Positions 1 through 8,594 of a stretch of DNA of 64,000 nt are shown here, one piece after another (position 1 is the first letter of the stretch; the number at the start of each line of letters is the position of its first letter). Source of the stretch: Kitasatospora sp. NBC_00374 (lineage in GTDB: Bacteria; Actinomycetota; Actinomycetes; Streptomycetales; Streptomycetaceae); the NCBI RefSeq assembly GCF_041434935.1, contig NZ_CP107964.1:7857001-7921000 (forward strand), written 5' to 3'. The notes beneath the pieces were generated by a model. It did no database searches. It had not been told where the DNA came from and saw only the letters and a program-made list of their open reading frames with translations. A program made the translations under genes and the position numbers.

Positions 1-133
1 GCGCCTCGACCTGGCCGAGGTCCCGGGTCAGCAGGAAGGTCCCGCCGCCCGGCGGTCCGTCCTCGCCGGAGGCGATCACCTTCCAGAACTCGCGGGGGAG
101 CCGGATCCTCGTCGACGCGTTGATCTCGGACAT
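1..133 (-). CDS. Partial hypothetical protein, N-terminal 44 residues
   Basis: The gene begins with ATG at 133 on the minus strand and runs off the left edge of the window. A good ribosome-binding site (GGAAAG) lies 5 to 10 bases before the start. The visible protein begins MSEINASTRIRLPREFW and continues with a glycine/proline-rich turn and TFLLTRDLG. No family can be named from 44 residues and there is no signal peptide. It is divergent from the LuxR-type gene at 502, and the 368-bp gap between them must hold both promoters. The reading frame and start are well supported; the function is unknown. Confidence 0.6.
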   Translation of the reverse strand, partial: MSEINASTRIRLPREFWKVIASGEDGPPGGGTFLLTRDLGQVEA

Positions 134-501
134 GACGACTTTCCTTCGTGCGGGACGGCGCCTACGGTGGTGAGGAGGCCCTGCCGGGGACGGCCCCGGG
201 CTCCGTGTGCCGCCCTGTCCATGCCGGCTGCGCGGGCTGCCGCCCGGCCGGACACCCGGGATCCCGGCCCCAGTGTGACCCGCCGGCCGCGGCCCGCCAA
301 GGGCCGAACCACCCACAGGCGACGGGGCAGTCCTGCCCCTGCCCCGGGCGCCCGCACCGTGGCGGCGGCCCGGAGACCGGTGACCGGGCCATTCCTGCGC
401 GTGCCGGAAGGCCGGGCGAGGTGAAGACTGGGGGTCATGGGGGCTGAACGCACGCATGCAGCGGGCTCGCCACAGCAGCGGCCGCCCGCCGAGGACCACC
501 C
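134..501. other. Intergenic region between divergent genes, nothing recognised
   Basis: This 368-bp stretch separates the partial minus-strand gene from the LuxR-type gene. Short open frames cross it, but none has a ribosome-binding site with a convincing product. No clear -35/-10 pair, operator or RNA structure stood out. Confidence 0.5.
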
Positions 502-1113
502 ATGAGCTCGCAAGTGAGACGGGTCGCCGTCGTCGGCGACTGCCCCCTGTTCCGGCGCGGTCTGGCCCAGGTGATCGACTCCGCCACCGACCTCACCTTC
601 ACGGTCGGCGCCCGCTCCGCGGAGGAGGTCGAGGGCGACCTCCGGCCCGGCGACGTGGTGCTGCTCGACCTGGAACTCCAGCCCGCACCACTGGCCGCCG
701 TGGTGTACCGGCTGGCCGGGCTCGGCATGGAGGTCCTGGTGCTCTGCTCCGACCTGCAGAGCGACATCGTGCCGCCGATGCAGGCCGGTGCACGCGGCTG
801 CCTGAGCCGGCGGGCCGGCGAGCAGGAACTGCTGGCGGCGATCCGGCTGGTGGCCTCCGGCTGCTCGTACGTGTCCGCGGCGCTCGCCGTCCGCTCCTGG
901 ACGGAGACCACCTGCAAGGTGACGGAACGGGAGCGGCAGATCCTGGAGCTGCTCGCCAACGGCGAGACGGACCACGGCATCGCGGACCGGCTGGGCATCA
1001 GCGAGCACACCGTCCACTCGCACCTGGACCGCCTGCGCGACAAGATCGGCTCCCGCCGCCGGGCCGATCTCACCCGCTTCGCCATCGCCCACGACATCAT
1101 CCCCGGCCGCTGA
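502..1113 (+). CDS. LuxR/NarL-family response regulator
   Basis: This 203-residue protein is the length of a standard NarL-type regulator. Residues about 7-120 form a receiver domain with an intact phospho-acceptor Asp56 in the motif VVLLDLEL. Residues about 135-195 form a LuxR helix-turn-helix (TERERQILELLANG, then ISEHTVHSHL). No sensor kinase gene is beside it, so it is an orphan. It lies 450 bp upstream of the ATP-grasp/dikinase/exporter cassette on the same strand and is a natural candidate regulator of it, possibly through the TTTGGC-N4-GCCAAA palindrome at 1410. That link is inference. Confidence 0.9.
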   Translation: MSSQVRRVAVVGDCPLFRRGLAQVIDSATDLTFTVGARSAEEVEGDLRPGDVVLLDLELQPAPLAAVVYRLAGLGMEVLVLCSDLQSDIVPPMQAGARGCLSRRAGEQELLAAIRLVASGCSYVSAALAVRSWTETTCKVTERERQILELLANGETDHGIADRLGISEHTVHSHLDRLRDKIGSRRRADLTRFAIAHDIIPGR

Positions 1114-1371
1114 CCGGCCGCTGACCGGGCGCGGTCCCGCGGACCGCGAGGTGCTCGGGGCCGGTGGCGACTGCCGTCCTCGACCACCCGCAGCGCCGCC
1201 GGAGCGTACGGCCTGAGCGGCCGGTCCCGGTCCGACGGGGCTTCCCCGGCGACTCTCTGACATCGGGTCAGACCGGTGTGCGTCCGGCGGGAAGGGCGGG
1301 GTACGCGCCCGGGGTCGGGCCCTGGCCGTCGAGCGGGGGAGGAGGTGTGGCGGTGCGAGGGTGGCGCCGGG

Positions 1372-1388
1372 TGATCACATCTTGATCA
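1372..1388. promoter_or_regulatory. Paired TGATCA sites
   Basis: Two copies of the palindrome TGATCA start at 1372 and 1383, 11 bp apart, which places them on the same face of the helix. They lie in an AT-richer patch upstream of the ATP-grasp operon. Such spacing suits a dimeric regulator, but the protein that binds is unknown. Confidence 0.35.
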
Positions 1389-1409
1389 TGACTCGTCAAG
1401 TGATGGTTG

Positions 1410-1425
1410 TTTGGCATTCGCCAAA
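1410..1425. promoter_or_regulatory. Inverted repeat TTTGGC-attc-GCCAAA, putative operator
   Basis: A perfect 6-bp inverted repeat with a 4-bp centre, about 145 bp before the start of the ATP-grasp gene. It is short enough to be an operator and too weak in context to be a terminator. The flanking LuxR-type regulators (502-1113 and 6290-7366) are candidate ligands by position only. Confidence 0.4.
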
Positions 1426-1570
1426 GTTTCGAACGACCCACACCGCCTTTCGTCACCCTCCGTCGTGGTTCGGTTGCTCATAGCCGGAGTTCGGGCCCGT
1501 CGGGCCGGGCCCGCTCCGGCGGCCGCCCCCGCAGGCCCCACCCGTGCCTGCCCAACGCCGAGGAGCACCT

Positions 1571-2950
1571 GTGAGCGCAATCCTGTTCGTCCACGCCAGG
1601 GGAGGGCCGCCCCTGGAGTACGCGATTCCCCGGATGGCCGCGCACGCCGAGGTCCACGTGCTGGCACTCGCCCCGCTGCCGCACGGCACCGCCGGCGGCT
1701 GGCTCCCGCACTGCGCCTCCGTCACCGAGGCCCCGCCGACGGACGGCGAGGCGCTCGTCGACCTGGTCTGCGCCCACGCCGGGCGCGTCGCGGCCCGCGC
1801 GGTGACGACCTTCTCCGAGTACGCCGTGGTGGCCGTCGCCCACGCCGCCGCACGGCTGGGTGTGGCCGGTGCGGGGAAGCGGGTCGAGGCCGCGCGCGAC
1901 AAGCGGCTGATGCGCAGGACGTGGCGCGACGCCGGAGTACCGATACCCGGCTTCGCGGAGATCCACCGCGGCGCCGACATCGACGAGGCCTTCGCGCGGC
2001 TCACACCGCCACTGCTGCTGAAGGCGGCCTGGAGCGCCGGCTCCACGGCGCACCTCACCGTCCACGACCGCGAGCAGGCCGCACTCGCCTGGCAGCGGGG
2101 CCGCGCGGTGATGGCGTCATCCGCCGAGGACGGCTACGCCGAACTGCACTCCGCCGGCGAGGGGGTGAGCGACTTCCTGCTGGAGGAGATCGTCACCGGC
2201 GGCACCCTGGGATGGTTCGACGGCCACGGCTGGGGCGACTACGTGAGTGTGGAGGGCATCGTCGCGGACGGCGTCTACCACCCGCTGGCGATCACCGGCC
2301 GGATGCCGACCGTCCCGCCCTTCACCGAGCGCGCGAGCATCGCACCCGCCGAGCTGCCCGAACAACTGCAGCGCCGGATCGAGGAACTCTCCCGGGCGGC
2401 CGTCGACGCGCTCGGCCTGGAGACCTGCGCCACGCACACCGAGATCAAGCTCGCCCCCGGCGGCCACGGCATGTGGCTGATCGAGACCGCGGCGCGCTTC
2501 GGCGGCGTCCTGACGACCCGCCAGGTGGAGGAGGTCTTCGGGCTCGACATGATCGGCATGCTGACCCGCCAGCTGCTCGGCCGGCCCGTCGACTACCCGC
2601 CGCGGATGGCCACCTCGGGGACGGGCGCCGCCGGCTCCCTGGTCATCCTCGCCGTCGACCCGCTGGGCGAACCGTGGACCGAGCACCCGCGCTGGGACTT
2701 CGCCGCCGTCGACTGGGCCGAGCTGCTCCAACCCGGCTCCCGGATCGAGCTGGTGGAAGAGAAGAGCCTCCCGCCCGGCACCCCGGTGCCCGCCTACCGG
2801 GAGGCGGAGGGCGCCAACACCATGGCCGCCCTGTGCTTCCTCACCGCCGAATCCGCCCCCGCCCTGCTGGCGGACTGCGCGCGGATCGTCGACGCCCTCC
2901 CCAAGGCCCTGACCGCGACCGCCCGCCTCACGACAGGTATGCCCCAGTGA
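1571..2950 (+). CDS. ATP-grasp domain carboxylate-amine ligase
   Basis: This 459-residue protein belongs to the ATP-grasp superfamily, which activates a carboxylate as an acyl phosphate and joins it to an amine or thiol. The central ATP-binding lobes are visible from RRTWRDAGVPIPGF through LLLKAAWSAGS (nucleotide-binding lysine) to the metal-binding stretch EIKL and IETAARFGG (Glu305). The C-terminal third resembles the small-molecule ligases of peptide-like natural products rather than PurK or biotin carboxylase. The GTG start at 1571 follows AGGAG by 5 bases; an in-frame start at 1544 has no such site. Its stop overlaps the start of the dikinase-like gene (GTGA), so the two are translationally coupled. 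Substrates cannot be named. Confidence 0.85.
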   Translation: MSAILFVHARGGPPLEYAIPRMAAHAEVHVLALAPLPHGTAGGWLPHCASVTEAPPTDGEALVDLVCAHAGRVAARAVTTFSEYAVVAVAHAAARLGVAGAGKRVEAARDKRLMRRTWRDAGVPIPGFAEIHRGADIDEAFARLTPPLLLKAAWSAGSTAHLTVHDREQAALAWQRGRAVMASSAEDGYAELHSAGEGVSDFLLEEIVTGGTLGWFDGHGWGDYVSVEGIVADGVYHPLAITGRMPTVPPFTERASIAPAELPEQLQRRIEELSRAAVDALGLETCATHTEIKLAPGGHGMWLIETAARFGGVLTTRQVEEVFGLDMIGMLTRQLLGRPVDYPPRMATSGTGAAGSLVILAVDPLGEPWTEHPRWDFAAVDWAELLQPGSRIELVEEKSLPPGTPVPAYREAEGANTMAALCFLTAESAPALLADCARIVDALPKALTATARLTTGMPQ

Positions 2951-4962
2951 ACGCCAACGACAGCACCGACCGGCAGTCCACGACGGCCGCCTCCCCGCAC
3001 GGCGCGGTCGTCGGAGCCCGGCTGACCCTGCCGCTGTTCGAGCAGCTCTGCGGGACGCTGGGCGGCCACCCGTACGTGAAGGTCGTGGTGGACCGCCACC
3101 GCGACGAGTGGCACGTCCTGGACAGCGCCGTGCACTCCTTCCACGTCAACTACATCGCGACCGAGATCGACGGCCTGACCCTGGAACAGCTCGACGCCGA
3201 CCTCGACGGCTTCAACCACAGCGTCTACCACGACCCCGAGCGGCGGTACCTGCTCGGCGTGCTCTCGCTGCACTCCGGCGGCCGGCCGGGCGACGGCATC
3301 AAGCCGTTCATGGTGCTGGAGACGACCGAGGCCGACACCATGGGCGCCGAGCTGCTGACCGACTTCCACCGCTTCGTACGGGCGCACCTGGACGAGGCGC
3401 TGGCCCTGCTCACCAAACCGGCCAACCACGCCCAGCAGAACGCGCTCACCGGCGTGCCCGAGACCGTGCTGCCCCGCACCGGCGGCAACGAGCTCTTCGC
3501 CGCCAGGCCGTTCGTGCCGCTCACCCTCGGCTCGGCCGTCGGCCGCCTCCGGGCCTTCGCCGACACCGAGGAGTACCGGGCCGCCCGGCCGGGCCTCGCC
3601 TGGTACGACATTGTGGCCATGCCGGTCGTCCCCGACGACATCCCCCGGCTGGCCGGCCTGCTCAACGCCCGGCCCACCACGCCGCTGTCGCACACCAACA
3701 TGCTGGCGGCCGGCTGGGGCGTACCCAACGCGATCGTGCGGGGCGTGCTCGACCGGATCGCCGCCGAGGGGCTCGACAACTCCTGGGTCCGCTACGAGGT
3801 CACGGCCGACGGCGTCACCGTCGAACGGGCCGAGCAGCCGGCCGACCTCACCCAACCCGTCTGGCACACCCAGCGGATCCGGATCGACGCCCCCAAGGTG
3901 GAGGACGTGCCGATCGTGCCGCTCTCCGAGCTCCGGGCCGGCGACCGCAGCGGCTACGGCACCAAGGCCGCCAACCTGGGCGAGCTCCACCACGTCCTGC
4001 GCCACGGATCCGCCCGGCTCACCGGCTACTACTCCGTGCCCCGGGCCCCGCGCCCCGACCTGCTGGCCCATCTGGCCGGACAGCTGCAGGTTCCCGAGGA
4101 CGCCGATCTGGCCCGGGCGGCGGCCGACTTCCTGGCCCGGCACGTCAGCGCGCCCGACGGCATCGCGGTGCCGTTCGCCGTCCAGCAGCGCTTCCTGGAC
4201 TCCTCCCGCGCCGTCCAGCAGAGCATCGGCAAGCTCAAGATGGCCCTCGAACTCGGCGCGATGGACGCCGTGGACTCGGTCTGCGTCCAGCTCCAGCACC
4301 TGGTGGCCTCCACCCCGGTGCCCGACGACCTGGTCCGGGCCCTGGACACCCACGTGGTCCGGCACCTCGCCGGCGCCGACCGCCTCGCCGTCCGCTCGTC
4401 CTCCAACGCCGAGGACCTGCCCGGCTTCTCCGCCGCCGGCATCTACGAGTCGCACACCAAGGTCACCGACCTGTCCGGTCTGCTCGACGCGATCCGGCAG
4501 GTGTGGGCCTCGCTGCTCTCCCCGCGCAGCGTCCGGCTGCGCCACCAGGCCGGCATCTCGCTGGACGACACCTTCATGGGCGTGATCGTCCAGCGGTACG
4601 AGCCGTCCCCGCTCGGCGGGGTGATGGTCACCTGCAACCCCACCAACCGGGCCGACTTCCGCAGCGTCTACCTCAACTGCACCCTCGGCTCGGCCTCGGC
4701 GGTCGTCGACGGCACCACCCTGCCGATGCAGTACCTCTACAACACCGTCGAGGGCGGTGGCCGCACCGTCTCGCTGGGCGCCGCCGAACAGGACCTCGAC
4801 CCGGAGACCCGCACCGACCTGGGCCGGCTCGCCCTGGCCGGCCGCCTGCTGCAGTCCCACTTCGCCGGTGACTACACCTTCGCCGCGCCGCTCGACGTGG
4901 AGTGGCTGCTCGCCCCGGGAGGCCGGGTGCACCTGCTGCAGCTCAGGCCGTACAACGGCTGA
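2947..4962 (+). CDS. Phosphohistidine dikinase-like protein (PEP synthase/PPDK ATP-binding domain)
   Basis: This 671-residue protein has two recognisable parts. Residues about 225-275 carry PLSHTNMLAAGWGVPNA, matching the swivelling phosphohistidine domain of PEP synthases and related dikinases, with His249 the likely phospho-carrier. Residues about 310-670 match the PPDK N-terminal ATP-binding domain (LAVRSSSNAEDLPGFSAAG near 480, C-terminal LLQLRPYN). The TIM-barrel PEP/pyruvate domain is missing, and the mobile domain precedes the ATP domain, opposite to PEP synthase. Residues 1-220 match nothing I recognise and could bind the acceptor. The likely reaction is transfer of the ATP beta-phosphate to a small molecule, as in rifampin phosphotransferase or glucan water dikinase; this is inference. 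The GTG start overlaps the upstream stop. Confidence 0.8.
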   Translation: MNANDSTDRQSTTAASPHGAVVGARLTLPLFEQLCGTLGGHPYVKVVVDRHRDEWHVLDSAVHSFHVNYIATEIDGLTLEQLDADLDGFNHSVYHDPERRYLLGVLSLHSGGRPGDGIKPFMVLETTEADTMGAELLTDFHRFVRAHLDEALALLTKPANHAQQNALTGVPETVLPRTGGNELFAARPFVPLTLGSAVGRLRAFADTEEYRAARPGLAWYDIVAMPVVPDDIPRLAGLLNARPTTPLSHTNMLAAGWGVPNAIVRGVLDRIAAEGLDNSWVRYEVTADGVTVERAEQPADLTQPVWHTQRIRIDAPKVEDVPIVPLSELRAGDRSGYGTKAANLGELHHVLRHGSARLTGYYSVPRAPRPDLLAHLAGQLQVPEDADLARAAADFLARHVSAPDGIAVPFAVQQRFLDSSRAVQQSIGKLKMALELGAMDAVDSVCVQLQHLVASTPVPDDLVRALDTHVVRHLAGADRLAVRSSSNAEDLPGFSAAGIYESHTKVTDLSGLLDAIRQVWASLLSPRSVRLRHQAGISLDDTFMGVIVQRYEPSPLGGVMVTCNPTNRADFRSVYLNCTLGSASAVVDGTTLPMQYLYNTVEGGGRTVSLGAAEQDLDPETRTDLGRLALAGRLLQSHFAGDYTFAAPLDVEWLLAPGGRVHLLQLRPYNG

Positions 4963-5012
4963 CACCGTCGCCGACCCGCGCCCGCCGCACCCTCCTCCCC
5001 GACGAAGGAACC

Positions 5013-6299
5013 ATGTCCCCGTCCCTGCTCACCCGCCCGAGGCGGTCGGTGTCCGCACCGCCGGCGGTCCGTCGCGTCGTCCGCCTGAACAACGGCTTCC
5101 AACTGCTGTTCAACCTGCTGTGGTGGATGCCGGTCTTCTACGAGTACCAGCGCCAGGCCGGCCTGACGGACGGTCAGATCTTCGGCATCCAGAGCGTCTA
5201 CTACGTGGCGTTCTGCCTGCTGGAGATCCCCACCGGCTTCATCGCCGACCGGATCGGCCAGCGCACCTGCCTCCAGCTCGGGGCCGCCGTCATGACGGTC
5301 GCCAACCTGCTGCCGGTCGCCTGGCCCTCGGCCGCCGGCTTCCTGCTGCACTTCCTGGCGATCGCCGCGGCCCGCTCGCTGGTCTCCGGCGCCTCCAGCG
5401 CGTACCTCTACGAGTACCTGCACGCCAACGGCGCCGGTGACCACTACGTCCAGGCGGAGGGCACCGCCAGGGCGCTCGGCCTGTGGGCGAAGATCGCCTG
5501 CTGGCCGCTGGTGGGCGTCCTGATGGGCCTTCAGCACCAGGCCCCGTACCTGCTCACCGCGGTCTGCACCCTCGGCTCGCTGGCCTGCGCCACCGCCCTG
5601 CCCGCCCTGGCGGCGCCGGACGGGGACGCCGTCCGGCCCGGTGCCCGGCGGCCGGAGGCGGGCGGAGCCGGGTTCCTCGACTCCGCCCGGCACGCGCTCT
5701 CGGTGCTGCGCACCTCCAAGGCGCTCGGTCCGCTGATGGTGCAGGGCGTGGCGATCTTCACGCTGGCCCGGATCTGCCAGGTCAACCTCTTCCAGCCGCT
5801 GCTGCTCGCCAAGGCCGTGCCGGTCGCCGACCACGGCGCCGTCCTGTCCGCGATGACCGTGGCCGAGGCGATCGGCTCGGCCCGTCCCGGCTGGATCCGC
5901 GCCCGGCTGTCGGACACGGCCGCGGTGACGGTGCTGAGCGTCGTCATGGCGGTGTCCCTGGCCGCCACCTCGCTGTCGGGCGCCGTGGTGACGATCGGCT
6001 GGCTGTGCCTGTTCGCGGCCGCGACCGGACTGGCCTATCCCGTCCAGCGCAACCTGATCAACGCGGCCATCCCGCCGACCCCGTACCGGGCGACCCTGCT
6101 GTCGCTGGAGTCGATCATCGACCGCGGTGTGTGCGCCCTGGTGGCGCTGGCCGTCGGCGCCTACCTCGCGGCCGACCGGCTGGACGCCCTGCTGGTGCAC
6201 TCCGCGATCGGCACCTGCGTCCTGCTCGGCGGTGTCGCCGTCGTGCTGCGCCTGGTCCGCTCGCACGGCCGACCGGCGGTGACGGCGGATCAGCCGTGA
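5013..6299 (+). CDS. MFS transporter, probable exporter of the cassette product
   Basis: A 428-residue major facilitator with about 12 hydrophobic segments and the loop 2-3 signature GFIADRIGQRT. ATG at 5013 follows GAAGGAA with good spacing. It begins 50 bp after the dikinase-like gene on the same strand, so it is probably co-transcribed. The likely role is export of, or immunity to, whatever the ligase and dikinase make; the substrate is not visible. Its last 10 bases overlap the end of the convergent PAS-LuxR gene. Confidence 0.85.
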   Translation: MSPSLLTRPRRSVSAPPAVRRVVRLNNGFQLLFNLLWWMPVFYEYQRQAGLTDGQIFGIQSVYYVAFCLLEIPTGFIADRIGQRTCLQLGAAVMTVANLLPVAWPSAAGFLLHFLAIAAARSLVSGASSAYLYEYLHANGAGDHYVQAEGTARALGLWAKIACWPLVGVLMGLQHQAPYLLTAVCTLGSLACATALPALAAPDGDAVRPGARRPEAGGAGFLDSARHALSVLRTSKALGPLMVQGVAIFTLARICQVNLFQPLLLAKAVPVADHGAVLSAMTVAEAIGSARPGWIRARLSDTAAVTVLSVVMAVSLAATSLSGAVVTIGWLCLFAAATGLAYPVQRNLINAAIPPTPYRATLLSLESIIDRGVCALVALAVGAYLAADRLDALLVHSAIGTCVLLGGVAVVLRLVRSHGRPAVTADQP

Positions 6300-7366
6300 A
6301 AGACGCCCGCGGTCGCCCGCGGCGGCCACTTGGTCGCGTCCAGGATCCCGAGCGCGTAGGCGCGGGCCACCATCTCCGGGCGGGAGGCCGCGTGCAGCAG
6401 TTCGCGCAGCCGGCGCAGGTGGTAGTCCAGCGCCTGGCGGGAGAGCCCCAGCCGGGAGGCCATGCCGCTGTTCGGCTGACCGCCGGCCATCAGGGTCAGG
6501 ACCCGCAGCTGCAGCGGGCTCACCCTGGTCCGCTCCGGGGTCGGCGCACCCAGCGGGGTCAGCACCGCCAGCACCCGTTCGGTCGCGCCGCCGGACCTGA
6601 CGGCGGCCAGGTCCGCCCGCAGCAGCCGGCCGCCGCCGCCCACCACCCGTAACCGCAGGACCTCGCTGCACCGCGAGGTCCTGCCGTTCACCAGATCCGC
6701 CCACGAGCGGGCCAGGGACCGGAGGTCGGCCTCCCCGTCCAGGTGGTCGACCGCCGCCGATCCCTCCAGCACGCCGCGACTGGAACCCAGGAGCTCCGCG
6801 GCGCCACCGCTGGCCCGCTCGACCCGGCCGTCCGGGCCGACGGTCACCACCGCGAGGCCGGTCCGCTCCCGCAGGGCGTACATCTCCTCGTCGACGGCCG
6901 CCTTCTCCTCCAGCGTCCTGGTGTGCCCGGTGACGTCGGAGTAGATACCGCCGACACAGGGGCCGTTGCTGCTCTCCAGGACGAACCGGTGACCGACCAC
7001 CTGGCCCGGGGTGCCGTCCGGGTGGACGAACGCCAGACTGTGCCGGACCGGCCGACGGGCCGTCAGTACGTCGCGGTCCAGGGCCCGGAACACGGCCGCG
7101 TCCTGGGGCGGATCGACCTCCTCCACCCGACGGCCGGCGATCTCGCCCGGCTCCGTGTCGTAGAGGTGCGCGTAGGCGGCGTTCACCCAGAGGTAGCGCC
7201 CTTCACCGTCCCGGACGAAGGCCGGGGCGGGGGCGTAGGCGGCCAGTGTCGCGAACCACCGCGCGGCGTCCGGATCGGTGTCCGCACCGGGCTGACCTGG
7301 AGTCATGTCCTGCCAGGCGGGCGGCCCGTCGGGGTCGTCGAGTCCCGGTCGCCAGGCCGTGTCCAT
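6290..7366 (-). CDS. PAS-domain LuxR-family transcriptional regulator
   Basis: This 358-residue protein has an N-terminal PAS domain (about 40-150; PAPAFVRDGEGRYLWVNAAYAHLYD is the classic PAS opening, cited here from its key residues F, W, N and Y), a weaker second PAS-like segment (about 165-270) and a C-terminal LuxR helix-turn-helix (about 285-345; VSPLQLRVLTLMAGG, LSRQALDYHLRRL). It is not a response regulator: there is no receiver domain. Such proteins bind a small ligand or redox cofactor and regulate adjacent genes. It converges on the MFS gene and overlaps it by 10 bp, so it is a candidate regulator of the 1571-6299 cassette. Confidence 0.85.
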   Translation of the reverse strand: MDTAWRPGLDDPDGPPAWQDMTPGQPGADTDPDAARWFATLAAYAPAPAFVRDGEGRYLWVNAAYAHLYDTEPGEIAGRRVEEVDPPQDAAVFRALDRDVLTARRPVRHSLAFVHPDGTPGQVVGHRFVLESSNGPCVGGIYSDVTGHTRTLEEKAAVDEEMYALRERTGLAVVTVGPDGRVERASGGAAELLGSSRGVLEGSAAVDHLDGEADLRSLARSWADLVNGRTSRCSEVLRLRVVGGGGRLLRADLAAVRSGGATERVLAVLTPLGAPTPERTRVSPLQLRVLTLMAGGQPNSGMASRLGLSRQALDYHLRRLRELLHAASRPEMVARAYALGILDATKWPPRATAGVFHG

Positions 7367-7590
7367 CCGTGTGCTCCTCCATCTCGCCGAAGGCGGCTCC
7401 GGTTCGGAGGCCCGTCAATGATCATGGATGAGGTGTCGGCCACACCGGCGACCGGGGTCGGTCCGGTGGGCGGCCGGGCGGATCCCGCAGCCCGTCACCG
7501 GACCTGACCACCCGTCCGCTGCCTCCGGTATACACCGGGCGGACGGGTGCCCGGGACCCGCAGAACGGCGGGGGTCGGGAGCGCCCGGGG

Positions 7591-8487
7591 TCAGGAGAGC
7601 GGGCGGGCCGGCCGCTCCGCCGCCGTCCAGTAGCCCGCGTCGGGCACCGTCCGCCCCCGCAGGTCCGCCCGGACACGCGAGGCGAGCCTCCCGGTCTCCC
7701 GGCGGTTCAGCGTCGCCCCGACCCCGGCACCGACCAGCATCGGTGCGAGCGACGGCAGTTTGCGCAGGGTGCTGCGGGTGATCCGCTTGGTGACCTTCTG
7801 CCGGACCTCGGAACCGACGGCCAGCCCCGCCAGGGCGACCAGCCCCGCGGGCCGGGCCGGCGCCGAACCGTCGATGCCCCGCCGGTCCGCCCAGGCGCTG
7901 ACGTACGCGACCCCCCGCTGGGCGGTGCCGCCGGTCGCCGGCAGGCCGTAGACCTGGTGCAACTCGGCGATCAGCTTGACCTCCACCGCGGCCACCACCA
8001 GCGTCTCCGCGGCGATCTCCAGCGGCATCGCCAGCGGGACGGGCAGCATCGCGGCCGCCCCGATGCTCGCCCCCACCGCACTCGACGCCCGCAGCGCACC
8101 GGCGACCAGGAGGTCGGCCAGCTCCTCCGGGTCGCGCGCGCCCGGATGCTGCGCACGCAGCGTCGCCAGGTCACGGACCGGGATCCGCGGCGCCAGCTGC
8201 AGCAGCCGGTCGGCCAGCGCACGGCTGCCGTAGCCGGCTCCCTTCGCTGCCGCCGTACCGCCCCTGGCCGCCGCCGTACCGCCCCGCCCCAGCGCCCTGG
8301 TGGTGGCGCGCACCAGCGTCGCCGTCCGCCGTGTGCCGCGTCTGCGGGAGGCGGCCGAGCCTTCCTCCATCTCCCGGGCGAGCGCGGCGAGCTCGTCAGC
8401 CGCCTCCGCCGGGCTCAGCTCGCCCGCGACGTCGCCGGCCGGCCGGTCGGCCGGATCGGGCTCTGACGGTCTGCGAAGAAATCCCAT
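7591..8487 (-). CDS. Hypothetical membrane-associated protein, possibly EcsC-like
   Basis: A 298-residue protein with a charged N-terminus, an Ala/Gly-rich basic segment (residues about 55-95), a hydrophobic central region (about 140-180, GASIGAAAMLPVPLAMPLEI) and a second at about 215-265. The arrangement recalls actinobacterial EcsC-domain proteins, but I do not see a decisive motif, so the family call is weak. The ATG at 8487 has a purine-rich site (GAGGCAGG) just upstream. It lies downstream of the permuted tRNA-like RNA on the same strand, with that RNA's terminator hairpin between them. Function unknown. Confidence 0.7.
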   Translation of the reverse strand: MGFLRRPSEPDPADRPAGDVAGELSPAEAADELAALAREMEEGSAASRRRGTRRTATLVRATTRALGRGGTAAARGGTAAAKGAGYGSRALADRLLQLAPRIPVRDLATLRAQHPGARDPEELADLLVAGALRASSAVGASIGAAAMLPVPLAMPLEIAAETLVVAAVEVKLIAELHQVYGLPATGGTAQRGVAYVSAWADRRGIDGSAPARPAGLVALAGLAVGSEVRQKVTKRITRSTLRKLPSLAPMLVGAGVGATLNRRETGRLASRVRADLRGRTVPDAGYWTAAERPARPLS

Positions 8488-8567
8488 GCCCTGCCTCTAC
8501 CCGGCCGCGCCCGGCACACGCGCCCGTCCGCGCCCCGCACGGTCCGCGGCGGGCCCGGGCATGCGGA

Positions 8568-8594
8568 GAGGGCCGGTGACGGGCACCGGCCCTC
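8568..8594 (-). terminator. Rho-independent hairpin ending the tRNA-like RNA
   Basis: An 11-bp perfect stem (GAGGGCCGGTG with CACCGGCCCTC) and a 5-base loop. It lies directly downstream of the 5' half of the tRNA-like RNA on the minus strand. There is no T-run, as is common in streptomycete terminators. Confidence 0.7.

Larger units (their letters stand above)
1114..1570. other. Long leader/intergenic region before the ATP-grasp operon
   Basis: No gene is supported in this 457-bp gap. Its second half is clearly less GC-rich than the surroundings (about 1372-1470) and holds two TGATCA sites one helical turn apart and a perfect 6-bp inverted repeat, so it looks like the control region of the operon that starts at 1571. 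Confidence 0.55.

Noticed and set aside
1411..4962. One long protein ending in the dikinase domain
   Set aside because: Its first 512 residues are the shadow of the ATP-grasp gene in another frame; the dikinase starts at 2947.
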